DNA from: Sediminispirochaeta sp.
GTDB taxonomy: Bacteria; Spirochaetota; Spirochaetia; B11-G9
Direction of reading: 5' to 3'
Assembly: GCA_024763455.1 (NCBI GenBank)
Contig: JANTFL010000004.1
Coordinates: 1-49,679, forward strand
Length of the DNA: 49,679 bases
Shown: positions 36,819-45,452 of the stretch, one piece after another
Layout of the letters: every line of letters starts with the position of its first letter
Position numbering within the stretch: the first letter of the stretch is position 1
Made by a program: the position numbers and the translations under genes
Notes under the pieces: generated by a model
What the model was told of the DNA's origin: nothing
Databases searched by the model: none
Seen by the model: only the letters and a program-made list of their open reading frames with translations

Positions 36819-37745
36819 CTAATTAATATATTGCTCATACACTGACTCATCAACTGCATGAATTTTTCTCAGTACATCGTCAATCTTCTCTCGTGAATCC
36901 CTGGTAATCAGATAATGATCTATCAGCCAGAAATATCTGTAAAGAAGCCTTGGTACAAGAACTTCCGCCTCTTTTTTCAAGTCTGTTTCCTTGATCCTAT
37001 TCTCAAGAGAAAAGATAGACTGCTTGAGCTTTCCGAATTCAAGAGGTTTTAATTCTCTTTTTATGTTAAATACACTCCAAAGAACTCCATAAACAGGGAT
37101 CCATTCCTTTAGAAGATCTTCAGGATATCCTATTTCTTCTATTCTTTCAATAAGCCTGGTGATCAAACCTGACTCTAGAAACCCGATATCCACCTTTTCA
37201 GGCGACAAATAAAAAGCTTCTCTAAAAAAGGCCTTTGAAATCCTGGTTTCATTCAAAAAAGCATAGACATCTGCAAGTTCAGCAAGGATTTCTGCATCAT
37301 CTCTCCGCTTTCGAAAGGCGCTCTCCAGATACTCCCGCGCCTGGTCATAATCTCCGATTCCCTTGTAACATCTCCCGATACGCAGTAAAAGCTCACCATC
37401 GGAAAAGGCATCGGTTTTAAAGGAGTTAAGGTATCCTGAAAGTATTGTTTGGAACAGCCATACCCGGATCGCATAAATTCCCCTCTCAGGAGGGTCATTA
37501 ATTCTTGAAAGAAAGTTCCTGAAGACCCTCCATTCCTTGTAAAGGTATTCGCTTAACGCCAGTGCGTCACTGGAATATGATTCGATCCTCACCGAACGCT
37601 CAATCCAGAACCGGGAACACTTCAATCCTGTTATTACTTCTCTATGCTCAAAGTCAACCTTAAGTCCTTTTTCAAGAATCTTTTCCGCTTCTGAAAAAGA
37701 GCCGCCGCGGAAACATTCGTAGGCCTGTTCTAATATACTTTCCAA
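36819..37745 (-). CDS. TPR-containing cytoplasmic protein of unknown function
   Basis: A 308-residue protein without a signal peptide. It starts with a TPR-like unit (LEQAYECFRGGSFSEAEKIL) and has further TPR consensus in the middle (LLRIGRCYKGIGDYDQAREY, about residues 120-160). The C-terminal half is helical with no known motif. It is the first gene of the minus-strand set TPR - long GreA - vWA, with a gap of only 12 nt to greA. The context suggests it could assist or assemble with the TPR part of the long GreA, but this is inference. Confidence 0.82.
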   Translation of the reverse strand: MESILEQAYECFRGGSFSEAEKILEKGLKVDFEHREVITGLKCSRFWIERSVRIESYSSDALALSEYLYKEWRVFRNFLSRINDPPERGIYAIRVWLFQTILSGYLNSFKTDAFSDGELLLRIGRCYKGIGDYDQAREYLESAFRKRRDDAEILAELADVYAFLNETRISKAFFREAFYLSPEKVDIGFLESGLITRLIERIEEIGYPEDLLKEWIPVYGVLWSVFNIKRELKPLEFGKLKQSIFSLENRIKETDLKKEAEVLVPRLLYRYFWLIDHYLITRDSREKIDDVLRKIHAVDESVYEQYIN

Positions 37746-37869
37746 AGTGTCTTGATTCGTTGGAAAACTCCTGTTTAAGTCCGTCTAAAACCATTATAAC
37801 ATGAAGCAAACTTTAGTCAATCACACTGAATTTATTGCTTTTATTACTGATATCTGTTATTACAAATGT

Positions 37870-38535
37870 ATGAACAATAAAATTTACATAGCTCCATCTA
37901 TTCTCTCTGCTGATTTTTCCGATATGCGTTCTTCAATGGCAATGATCGAGAAAGCAGATGCAGACTGGGTACATTTGGATGTTATGGATGGCTCCTTTGT
38001 ACCGAATCTTACTTTCGGACCCAAATTTGTAAAAGACCTGCGTCCGTTTTCAAAGAAGGTATTCGATGTTCATCTTATGGTCAATCATCCAGAAACAATG
38101 GTAAACGCCTTTGCTGATGCCGGTTCGGATTATATAACCTTCCATATGGAAGCTGCTGTTCATGTCCACAGAATAATACAGCAGATAAAAGATCTCGGCT
38201 GTAAGGCTGGAATATCGATTGTTCCATCAACACCTGTATCAGCGGTACGGGAGGTTCTTCAGTATGTAGACCTAGTTCTGGTAATGACGGTAAATCCCGG
38301 CTTTGGAGGTCAGAAGCTTATCTCCGGATCCCTGGGGAAAATAGCAGAACTAAAACGTATCCGTGAAAATAATTTATATAACTATTTTATTTCAGTCGAT
38401 GGGGGCGTAAACAGGCAAACTGCCCCTTCGGTTATAGAGGCAGGAGCAGATATCCTTGTAAGTGGAAGCGCCTTTTTCAATGCCGAAGATCCGGCGGGAG
38501 AGGTTAGGATATTGAAGGGGAATATTCCTGTTTAA
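37870..38535 (+). CDS. rpe: Ribulose-phosphate 3-epimerase
   Basis: Rpe interconverts ribulose 5-phosphate and xylulose 5-phosphate in the pentose phosphate pathway. The family start (YIAPSILSADFSDM) and motifs VHLDVMDGSFVPNLTFGP, DVHLMVNHPE, LVLVMTVNPGFGGQ and SVDGGVNRQTAP are all present. ATG 37870 (221 residues) was chosen because the extra 23 residues from ATG 37801 have no counterpart in the family; neither start has a good ribosome site. The 37746-37869 gap to the divergent TPR gene must hold the promoters, but I see no convincing hexamers. Confidence 0.94.
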   Translation: MNNKIYIAPSILSADFSDMRSSMAMIEKADADWVHLDVMDGSFVPNLTFGPKFVKDLRPFSKKVFDVHLMVNHPETMVNAFADAGSDYITFHMEAAVHVHRIIQQIKDLGCKAGISIVPSTPVSAVREVLQYVDLVLVMTVNPGFGGQKLISGSLGKIAELKRIRENNLYNYFISVDGGVNRQTAPSVIEAGADILVSGSAFFNAEDPAGEVRILKGNIPV

Positions 38536-38577
38536 GAAGACTTCTTTATGTGTCGAAAATGTAGAGGGAGTATTGTT

Positions 38578-39558
38578 TTGAAAAAAAAATATATAGCTGT
38601 TTTTCTTTTATTTTTACTTTTTCTCACAGAAATCTACGCTGAAAATTCAACTGCTGGAAGAGATCTGTTAAAAACCGGTTTGGAAAACTATAAATCAGGA
38701 GATTACGGGAATGCGATTCTCAAGTTCAGAGATGTCGTATTGAATCCTGCCAACGAAAAATTTTTCGATGCAGCGTATTACTATATTGCCCGCTGCTACA
38801 TGGCACAGAACAATTATTCCAAAGCGCAGACAAACCTTGAATTTTTCATTCAGAATTTCCCTGACAGCACTTTCTATTCCGAAGCGGTATATCAAAAGGG
38901 GAGACTGCTCTTTCTCCAAAAGGATTACGAGAATGCTATTCTCGCACTATACAGTTATATAAAAACATACCCGGACAAGCTTTACGTTGCTAACAGTTAT
39001 TTTTGGATAGCCGAATCCCTCTATGCTTTAGGTCATTTTAAGGAAGCAAAGAAGATATACTCCCATATTATAAACAAATATCCTTCAAGTTATAAAGTGG
39101 AGGCGTCCAAGTATAAACTCTCCCTTATAGATCTTCAGCTCCACAAAGAGGAACTCCTCAAACTGCTCAGACTTAGTCACGAAGAGTACCTAAAAGCTAT
39201 TGATAACTTCAGGGTTAAAGAGAAAACCTATGAACAAGCGATTGCCGGCTACCAGAGAAAACTGCTTGCTGCAACCAACGATGATACGAAACAGCTTCTC
39301 GAAGAGCTCAATAAAGAGATCAGCAGTAAAGATGCCCAAATTGCCTCTTTAAGCAGACAGATTGCTGATTTAAAGAAGAATGCAGATGCAAAAACCAGCG
39401 AGGCGGCTGTTCCGGCTGAAGCAACCGTTGCCGTGAGTTCAGGAAACAATGAATCCTATGACTCCACAGTTACGCAGCTCTTGAACCTTAAAAACGAAGC
39501 AGTTGACTTGAAACTTTTCTATATCAACTGGCTCAGCAGCAATACCGGAGACAAATAG
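38578..39558 (+). CDS. Exported TPR and coiled-coil protein (YbgF/BamD-like repeats)
   Basis: A 326-residue protein starting at TTG 38578, chosen over ATG 38548 because GAGGGAG (38564-38570) lies 7 nt before the TTG and the signal peptide (KKKYIAVFLLFLLFLTEIYA) then begins at residue 2. The mature part has TPR units of the outer-membrane lipoprotein/YbgF kind: SGDYGNAILKFRDVV, NYSKAQTNLEFFIQNFPDS, KDYENAILALYSYIKTYPDK and HFKEAKKIYSHIINKYPSS (about residues 40-180). A coiled coil follows (about 190-275), then an Ala/Val-rich linker. It has no lipobox. It is the first of three unknown envelope genes in the rpe-dtd operon. Confidence 0.83.
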   Translation: MKKKYIAVFLLFLLFLTEIYAENSTAGRDLLKTGLENYKSGDYGNAILKFRDVVLNPANEKFFDAAYYYIARCYMAQNNYSKAQTNLEFFIQNFPDSTFYSEAVYQKGRLLFLQKDYENAILALYSYIKTYPDKLYVANSYFWIAESLYALGHFKEAKKIYSHIINKYPSSYKVEASKYKLSLIDLQLHKEELLKLLRLSHEEYLKAIDNFRVKEKTYEQAIAGYQRKLLAATNDDTKQLLEELNKEISSKDAQIASLSRQIADLKKNADAKTSEAAVPAEATVAVSSGNNESYDSTVTQLLNLKNEAVDLKLFYINWLSSNTGDK

Positions 39559-39559
39559 T

Positions 39560-40633
39560 ATGAAAAAAATCCTCGTACCGTTTATTATCATTCCTTTTCT
39601 TTTTTTGATTCTCGTTTTTAACACCTATGCTCTCGAAAAAACTTCCGGGAGAATCAAACTTGATCTTCATGAACAGACAGGCCGGTTCTCACTCAGTTAC
39701 CTTGAGGATGTGTCCACCGGTACCTACGTGCCACTGCTTTTTGCCAAGGATCCAGAAACGACAACTCTCTATGTTTCCATGGATAACAAGATATACTCCA
39801 TGGGGGATTCAACATTCTTTGACCAAAGAGTATTACAAGAGAATAGCGATACGGTATCTTACATATGGGAATCCAACCAGATCATTGTTACTGAAAGTTT
39901 TTCACTGATTAAATCGGTTAAAAGTGCCTTAACCGATGGTTTAAAAATAACTATTACCGTAAAGAATGTTTCTGAGGTCACTAAAAAGGTGGGATTAAGT
40001 TATCTTCTCGATACCTATCTTGGAGAAAAAAGCAAGGTCCACTTTAAAACCGATTCGAACACAGTTATAAATTCAGAAACCTATTATACTTCGAATTTTC
40101 CCTCTTATTTTGTTTCGCCATACGATTCTTCAGCCTTCGGAGGGCTCGAGGTTATGCTGAAAGGGCCGGGAATCACTGCCCCGGAAAAGATACTATTTGC
40201 AAACTGGAAGCGTCTTAAAGATAACATCGGAAACTACACTGTTCAAAATTCAAGAAATTTCAATCTTCTTCCCTACTCAATCAACGACTCAGCAGCTGCA
40301 CTCTATTATAATCAGCGCTCAGTAGCTCCGGGGAATGAGTTTAAGATTATTCTTGCCCTCGGAGCATATACCGGTTCCTTTTTTCAGGGGAATACAGAAG
40401 AGGAAGCTACCTCTGAAATAAATAAACTGTATATACAAACAGTCGAGACACCTGACGATACAACAAACGTTGAAGCATCCTTAAAGACCGATCTTATTGC
40501 AGTGGAAGATCTTATTGCAAAGATTGATGAAAAATTAAAATATCCTGAACAGGTTACCGCAGAAGAAATCAATCTGATTCGTCAGATTATTGATAATCTG
40601 GGACAGCGTAAACAACTGTACGAGAAGAGGTAG
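39560..40633 (+). CDS. Exported protein of unknown function, beta-rich
   Basis: A 357-residue protein with a signal peptide or N-terminal anchor (residues 1-25, IIIPFLFLILVFNTYA). The mature part is mostly beta-strand-like with aromatic residues (for example GRIKLDLHEQTGRFSLSYLE and GLKITITVKNVSEVTKKVGL) and resembles a beta-sandwich of the kind used for binding. The last about 60 residues are helical. I do not recognise a family. The start follows the previous stop by 1 nt and the next gene is 11 nt away, so it is translated with two TPR proteins. Periplasmic location inferred. Confidence 0.75.
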   Translation: MKKILVPFIIIPFLFLILVFNTYALEKTSGRIKLDLHEQTGRFSLSYLEDVSTGTYVPLLFAKDPETTTLYVSMDNKIYSMGDSTFFDQRVLQENSDTVSYIWESNQIIVTESFSLIKSVKSALTDGLKITITVKNVSEVTKKVGLSYLLDTYLGEKSKVHFKTDSNTVINSETYYTSNFPSYFVSPYDSSAFGGLEVMLKGPGITAPEKILFANWKRLKDNIGNYTVQNSRNFNLLPYSINDSAAALYYNQRSVAPGNEFKIILALGAYTGSFFQGNTEEEATSEINKLYIQTVETPDDTTNVEASLKTDLIAVEDLIAKIDEKLKYPEQVTAEEINLIRQIIDNLGQRKQLYEKR

Positions 40634-40644
40634 GCTTTTTTTAA

Positions 40645-41727
40645 GTGGAGGGGAAACAGTTTCGCAAAGCAGTTAAACTATATCAACACAGAAAATACAC
40701 CAAGGTTATCCAGATCCTGGAGCCTCAGGTTTTCCGTTTTCGGGAAAGTTTCACTTTTTTCTACCTCCTGGGAATGTCATGTCTTCACGTTGGAGATATA
40801 GGAGGCGCCTACTCTTATCTCAACCGTGCCCATGATCTTAACGAAAAAGATGTAAATACACTTCTCGGACTTGCAGTCGTTTATCTGAGGAAACAGGATA
40901 CCCAGAAAGCACTGAGTACCTGGTTTCTGGTCCTTGATATAGATCCCGGTAATAAAACTGCACAGCGGGGACTCAATTTTCTTAAAAAATTCTCTGAAAA
41001 CGAAGATCCGCACACCCTCTACGATACGGGAAAACTTCAGAAAATAATGCCGTCCTTTAAATTTGTACAGCATTCCGTCCGGAATTTTCTTATTGTTTTG
41101 GTTATAGCATCAATTGTTTCTGGAGCTCTTTATGTCACCTACAGTAAATTATTAGTAAAAAAAGAGGTTATTGTAAGAAAAGGGGTGGAAATACTTGAGC
41201 TTAATGCTTCTGTTAAAGATAACAGCAGCGTTGATGAAAAATACCGGCTCACTGAAAAAGAACTGGAAAAACTTCTTGTAGGTATACGAGATAATTTTAA
41301 TCATTTTGAAGATAATAGTGCCAGACTAAAGATCAATCAAATACTGTTATCAAATGCTGATATCAAAATAAAGAATCAGGTTAAACTTTTAGGCGGCTAC
41401 CTCAAAGAACCCTCTTTCGCTACCCTCAAAACCAATTATAGCTACCAGGATTTTCTGAAAGACCCGCTATTGTACGAAAATTGTTATGTTATATGGAAGG
41501 GAAGGGTAAGCAATCTGATTGTTACCGAAGAATCTATTACATTTGACCTTCTCGTAGGATATGAAAGCGGAAAAATTTTAGACGGCATTGTGCCGGTTAT
41601 CCTGAATTTCGGGGTAAAAATAGATACTGCGCTCCCTGTAGAGGTTCTCGGAAAGATTACCTTCAAGGACAGCAAACTCTTTCTGCAGGGTGTTTCAATT
41701 CATCAATTTGTTAAGGATCAAGAATGA
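40645..41727 (+). CDS. Inner-membrane TPR protein of unknown function
   Basis: A 360-residue protein from GTG 40645. The N-terminal about 115 residues are TPR-like (FRKAVKLYQHRKYTKVIQIL, DIGGAYSYLNRAHDLNEKDV, QKALSTWFLVLDIDPGNKTA). A single membrane helix follows at about 147-167 (FLIVLVIASIVSGALYVTYS). The C-terminal half would be periplasmic: a helical stalk (about 180-260), then a beta-strand domain (from about 270, YENCYVIWKGRVSNLIV) resembling an OB or SH3-like barrel. The stop overlaps the dtd start (ATGA). With its two neighbours it may form an envelope complex; no function is known. Confidence 0.78.
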   Translation: MEGKQFRKAVKLYQHRKYTKVIQILEPQVFRFRESFTFFYLLGMSCLHVGDIGGAYSYLNRAHDLNEKDVNTLLGLAVVYLRKQDTQKALSTWFLVLDIDPGNKTAQRGLNFLKKFSENEDPHTLYDTGKLQKIMPSFKFVQHSVRNFLIVLVIASIVSGALYVTYSKLLVKKEVIVRKGVEILELNASVKDNSSVDEKYRLTEKELEKLLVGIRDNFNHFEDNSARLKINQILLSNADIKIKNQVKLLGGYLKEPSFATLKTNYSYQDFLKDPLLYENCYVIWKGRVSNLIVTEESITFDLLVGYESGKILDGIVPVILNFGVKIDTALPVEVLGKITFKDSKLFLQGVSIHQFVKDQE

Positions 41728-42173
41728 GGGCAGTGGTTCAGAGGGTTTCCTCCTGCACAGTACGGGTTGATTCAAAGATAACAGGATCAATAAAGAGGGG
41801 AATTCTTGTTTACCTCGGAGTGTGCAACAATGACGGTCCCAATGATCTCGACTATCTCATACGAAAAACAACGAATTTGCGTATATTCCCTGACAGAGAG
41901 GGAAAGATGAACCGCTCTGTAAAAGATATAAACGGAGAAATCATGGTTGTATCACAGTTTACCCTCTGCGCAGATACAAGAAAAGGCAACCGCCCATCAT
42001 ACAACAATGCCGCGCTTCCGGAGGAAGCTGAAAAGATGTACAATTCCTTTGTTGAAGAACTGCAGACAAGCGGATTGAAGGTAGCTACCGGTCAATTTCA
42101 AGCCTCTATGGAGGTGGCCTATGTTAACGATGGACCGGTAACTATTCTGATTGATTCCAAAAAGATATTTTAA
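41724..42173 (+). CDS. dtd: D-aminoacyl-tRNA deacylase
   Basis: Dtd hydrolyses D-amino acids (and glycine) mis-attached to tRNA. The 149-residue protein starts MRAVVQRVSSCTVRV and has both active-site motifs, SQFTL (in MVVSQFTLCADTRKGNRPSY) and the trailing GPVT (NDGPVTILID). The ATG overlaps the stop of the TPR gene. It is the last gene of the rpe-dtd set. Confidence 0.96.
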   Translation: MRAVVQRVSSCTVRVDSKITGSIKRGILVYLGVCNNDGPNDLDYLIRKTTNLRIFPDREGKMNRSVKDINGEIMVVSQFTLCADTRKGNRPSYNNAALPEEAEKMYNSFVEELQTSGLKVATGQFQASMEVAYVNDGPVTILIDSKKIF

Positions 42174-42193
42174 ACCACTGTTCAATTCTTTTC

Positions 42194-42206
42194 TTCTATT
42201 ATAGAA
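42194..42206. promoter_or_regulatory. Perfect palindrome in the dtd-recA intergenic region
   Basis: TTCTAT-T-ATAGAA is a perfect 6-1-6 inverted repeat, 76 nt before the recA ATG, and overlaps a -10-like TATTAT (42197-42202). It could be an operator (for example of an SOS-type repressor) or chance in AT-rich DNA. It is not a convincing terminator because the T run (42215-42222) is too far away. I see no strong recA promoter in 42174-42281. Confidence 0.3.
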
Positions 42207-42281
42207 TAACAAAAGTTTTTTTAATATTTTGAAGCACCAGGATATGCTTTACCGTTACTTGATATAGAGAGAGGTTAAAAC

Positions 42282-43379
42282 ATGGCAAAAAATGTACAGT
42301 CAAACAATGAAAATGGAAAAGGTAAAGCCTTAGAAGCGGCAAAACTGCAGATCGAAAAACAGTTTGGGAAAGGATCACTCATGAAACTCGGCGGCGGGGG
42401 ATTGGACCTTAATATTTCAACCATTCCATCAGGTTCAATACTTCTTGATTCCGCCCTTGGCTTGGGAGGATACCCCAAAGGAAGAATCATTGAGATATAC
42501 GGACCTGAATCGTCAGGAAAAACAACACTTGCGCTTCATGCAATTGCAGAAAGTCAAAAGAACAATGGCATTGCGGCTTTTATTGATGCGGAACATGCCC
42601 TGGATCCGGTTTATGCAAAAAATCTTGGGGTTAACACCGACGAGCTCTGGGTGTCACAGCCCGATACCGGGGAACAGGCTCTAGAAATAGCAGAAGCACT
42701 TGTCCGATCCGGCGCTGTTGATATAATCGTCATTGACTCTGTTGCTGCTCTTACTCCCCAGGCTGAAATTGATGGAGATATGGGTGATTCCCATATGGGG
42801 CTTCAGGCCAGGTTAATGAGTCAGGCATTACGGAAACTTACTTCCACCATCTCAAAATCAGGGACCTGTCTCATTTTTATAAACCAGATACGGATGAAAA
42901 TTGGGGTAATGTTCGGGAACCCTGAAACAACAACAGGAGGGAAAGCACTCAAATTCTACTCTTCTATCCGTATTGAAGTGAGAAGGATCGAAACAATTTC
43001 AAAAGGCAGCGATGACGCTCTTGGAAACAGGGTCAGAGTAAAAATTGTTAAAAACAAGGTTGCTCCTCCTTTCAAGAAAGTTGAATTGGAGATCATCTTC
43101 GGAAAAGGTATTAGTGCAACAGCCAGCCTTCTTGATGCCGCACTTCAGTACAATCTTATTAACAAAAGCGGCAGCTGGTACTCTTTCGGTGAGGAGAGAA
43201 TTGGCCAGGGTCGAGAGAACGCTAAACTTTTTCTTGAAAATAATCCTGATATTGCCAAAGAAATTGAGAACAAGGTGAGATCGTTGCTCTTCCCTGAACC
43301 GGAAGGGGAAGTTAAAGAAGCAGTAAAGGATAAAGTTAAAGAAAAGAGTGCAAAAAAAGAGGAAACCGGCTTGTTTTAA
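42282..43379 (+). CDS. recA: Recombinase RecA
   Basis: RecA forms filaments on single-stranded DNA for strand exchange and, where LexA exists, SOS induction. The 365-residue protein has Walker [10 protein letters not shown] (residues 74-82), [18 protein letters not shown], Walker [15 protein letters not shown], loop L1 [19 protein letters not shown], and loop L2 near [20 protein letters not shown]. The C-terminus is lysine/glutamate-rich. AGAGAGG lies just before ATG 42282. Confidence 0.98.
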   Translation: MAKNVQSNNENGKGKALEAAKLQIEKQFGKGSLMKLGGGGLDLNISTIPSGSILLDSALGLGGYPKGRIIEIYGPESSGKTTLALHAIAESQKNNGIAAFIDAEHALDPVYAKNLGVNTDELWVSQPDTGEQALEIAEALVRSGAVDIIVIDSVAALTPQAEIDGDMGDSHMGLQARLMSQALRKLTSTISKSGTCLIFINQIRMKIGVMFGNPETTTGGKALKFYSSIRIEVRRIETISKGSDDALGNRVRVKIVKNKVAPPFKKVELEIIFGKGISATASLLDAALQYNLINKSGSWYSFGEERIGQGRENAKLFLENNPDIAKEIENKVRSLLFPEPEGEVKEAVKDKVKEKSAKKEETGLF

Positions 43380-43385
43380 AGGCTG

Positions 43386-43414
43386 TTGCTCTCTTTTAAC
43401 TTTAAATATATAGT
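43386..43414 (+). promoter_or_regulatory. Probable promoter of the scpA-scpB-rlu-cmk-rpsA operon
   Basis: TTGCTC (43386-43391), a 17-nt spacer and TATAGT (43409-43414, 5/6 to consensus) lie in the 67-nt gap between recA and scpA, followed by GGAG (43437-43440) at the right distance from the TTG start. Confidence 0.5.
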
Positions 43415-43446
43415 TTACTATCTACTTTACCTGACCGGAGCGTGTA

Positions 43447-44184
43447 TTGGAGTCTGCAAAGGAGGAAACAGCCAGGTTTAAACTGGATACTTTTGAAGGT
43501 CCACTTGATCTGCTGCTGTTTCTTATTAAGAAATCTGAAGTTAACATATACGATATCCCTATATCCCAGATTACTGAACAGTATCTGGAATACATGGAAT
43601 ATGCTGTGAAAGCCAATCTGGAGAATCTTACCGAGTTCTACCTTATGGCATCGACGCTTCTTTATATCAAATCCAGAATGCTTCTTCCTGTGGAAGTCAA
43701 CTTCAACGATGAGATAGAAGATCCCCGTCAGGAACTGGTGGAAAGGCTCATAGAGTATCAGAAAATAAAAAAATTCAGTGAACTTATGGCGAAAAAAGAG
43801 GAAGAATCCGAATGGATCATCGAGAGGACCAAAGGTCAGAGAGTTCTTCCTTTCCCGGAGGATGAGAACCTGTGGGAGCAGATTGATGTCTGGGATCTTT
43901 TAAAGACTTTTTCCAGCATAATATCTTCTCTTTCGTCAGAAAGAATCATAGATCTTTATGAGGAAGTTTCTATAAACGAAAAAATCAGTCTTATACAGGA
44001 ACTCATCGAAAAAAGGGGAGAATTCCTGTTTACGGATCTCATAGTCAAGAAGAATTCCACCATGGACATTGTATGTGCTTTCCTTGCTGTTCTGGAATCT
44101 GTAAAACTTAAAAAGATCATTATTCTCCAGAATAAACTTTTCGGAGATATCAGAATCAGAGGCAGGAGCACAGGAGGAGAATGA
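43447..44184 (+). CDS. scpA: Segregation and condensation protein A
   Basis: ScpA is the kleisin subunit that bridges SMC heads with ScpB in chromosome condensation. The 245-residue protein has the N-terminal signature FEGPLDLLLFLIKKSEVNIYDIPISQ (residues about 16-41; quoted from the frame) and the conserved YLMASTLLYIKSRMLLP. The C-terminal winged helix is at about 185-240. The start is TTG 43447 with GGAG 6 nt upstream. The stop overlaps the scpB ATG by 4 nt. Confidence 0.93.
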   Translation: MESAKEETARFKLDTFEGPLDLLLFLIKKSEVNIYDIPISQITEQYLEYMEYAVKANLENLTEFYLMASTLLYIKSRMLLPVEVNFNDEIEDPRQELVERLIEYQKIKKFSELMAKKEEESEWIIERTKGQRVLPFPEDENLWEQIDVWDLLKTFSSIISSLSSERIIDLYEEVSINEKISLIQELIEKRGEFLFTDLIVKKNSTMDIVCAFLAVLESVKLKKIIILQNKLFGDIRIRGRSTGGE

Positions 44185-44720
44185 AACTGGAAAAAGAAGC
44201 AGCTTTACTTGAAGCAATTTTATTTCTCGAAACAGACCCTATTACAGTAGGGCAGCTTGCGAAAATTACAAGCTTTTCCGAGGATGTCATTACAGAAACG
44301 CTTTCTCAGCTTAAAGAATCCCTTGAAAAAGAACATCATGGTCTTGAATTAATTGAAATAGGCGGGGGAGTGCAGCTTTCTCCAAAAGCTGAGTTATGGG
44401 AACATCTAAAGGATAGATATGGGAGAAAAAATGATTCCAGACTTTCCAAGGCGGCGTTGGAAACCCTTTCTATCATTGCCTACTCGCAGCCGATTACCAG
44501 GGGAGAGATTGAGAACATTAGAGGAGTCGCATCGGACGGAATGGTTAAACTCCTTATGAACCGTAATTTTATCAAAGTTATCGGGAAAAAGGATGTCCCT
44601 GGAAAACCGAATCAGTATGGTACGACAAAAGAGTTCCTCAAGGCATTCAGGTTGTCCAGTATCGCAGATCTACCGAAACTCGATGATGTGGAAAGGGAAA
44701 GGTTTGAACTAAATGGATAA
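44181..44720 (+). CDS. scpB: Segregation and condensation protein B
   Basis: ScpB dimerises and binds ScpA in the SMC complex. The 179-residue protein has two winged-helix domains, with EAALLEAILFLETDPITVGQ at the start and the highly conserved ALETLSIIAYSQPITRGEIE and IRGVASDGMVKLL, then QYGTTKEFLKAF. It overlaps scpA (ATGA) and the following pseudouridine synthase gene (8 nt). Confidence 0.94.
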   Translation: MKLEKEAALLEAILFLETDPITVGQLAKITSFSEDVITETLSQLKESLEKEHHGLELIEIGGGVQLSPKAELWEHLKDRYGRKNDSRLSKAALETLSIIAYSQPITRGEIENIRGVASDGMVKLLMNRNFIKVIGKKDVPGKPNQYGTTKEFLKAFRLSSIADLPKLDDVERERFELNG

Positions 44721-45450
44721 ACAAGCAGTCGAAACTTTGCGGCTTCAAGTGTACATGGCGCGAAGCGGGGTAGGATCCAGACGCAAATGTGAAGAGTACA
44801 TTGCTTTGGGATTTGTGAAGGTAAATGGTGTAACGGTTACAGAAAAGGGGTATAAGGTACAGAAAGATGACAGAATTACCTATCGGGGGAAACTTCTTTA
44901 TCCGACCAGAAAACTTATCTACCTCGCTCTTCACAAACCGCCGATGTATATATGCTCCAACAGCGATCCTGAGGGGAGAAACCTTGCCGTAGATCTTCTG
45001 AAAGGGGAATTTCCGGTCAGGCTGTATAACGTTGGCCGTCTTGATTACCTTTCCACAGGTTTGATTTTCTTTACCAACGACGGGAACTTTTCAAAGATTG
45101 TTTCTCATCCTTCCAGCGGTATTGAGAAAGAATATATTGTCGAAACAAAACAGGAAATTACAAAAGAAATTCTTGAGGAATTTGTAAAGGGAGCCTGGGT
45201 TGAAGGTGTTTTCTATAAAATTGTCTCATATACCTACAAGACTCCTTTCAAGGTAAAGCTTGTATTACAGGAAGGAAAAAACAGAGAGATAAGAAGGTTT
45301 TTCCAGGCAAGAAGATTGAAGATTAAAAAACTTCACAGGGTAAGAATAGGGATTGTAAATCTTGGTAATATTCCTGTGGGAGGTTACCGCTACCTGACTG
45401 AGAAAGAAGTTAACTGGTTCCTTAAAGAAAGAAAGAAAAATAGAGGGTAA
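44713..45450 (+). CDS. RluB/RsuA family pseudouridine synthase
   Basis: A 245-residue rRNA pseudouridine synthase with an N-terminal S4 RNA-binding domain (LQVYMARSGVGSRRKCEEYI) and the catalytic block NVGRLDYLSTGLIFFTNDG, whose aspartate is the nucleophile. REIRRFFQARRLKIKKLHRV follows. The scpA-scpB-rluB order is typical of many bacteria and favours an RluB-like 23S enzyme, but sequence alone does not separate RluB from RsuA or RluE. It overlaps scpB by 8 nt. Confidence 0.9.
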   Translation: MDKQAVETLRLQVYMARSGVGSRRKCEEYIALGFVKVNGVTVTEKGYKVQKDDRITYRGKLLYPTRKLIYLALHKPPMYICSNSDPEGRNLAVDLLKGEFPVRLYNVGRLDYLSTGLIFFTNDGNFSKIVSHPSSGIEKEYIVETKQEITKEILEEFVKGAWVEGVFYKIVSYTYKTPFKVKLVLQEGKNREIRRFFQARRLKIKKLHRVRIGIVNLGNIPVGGYRYLTEKEVNWFLKERKKNRG

Positions 45451-45452
45451 TC

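Noticed and set aside
42194..42222. Terminator after dtd
   Set aside because: The stem is short and AT-only apart from one pair, and the T run is 8 nt away from it.
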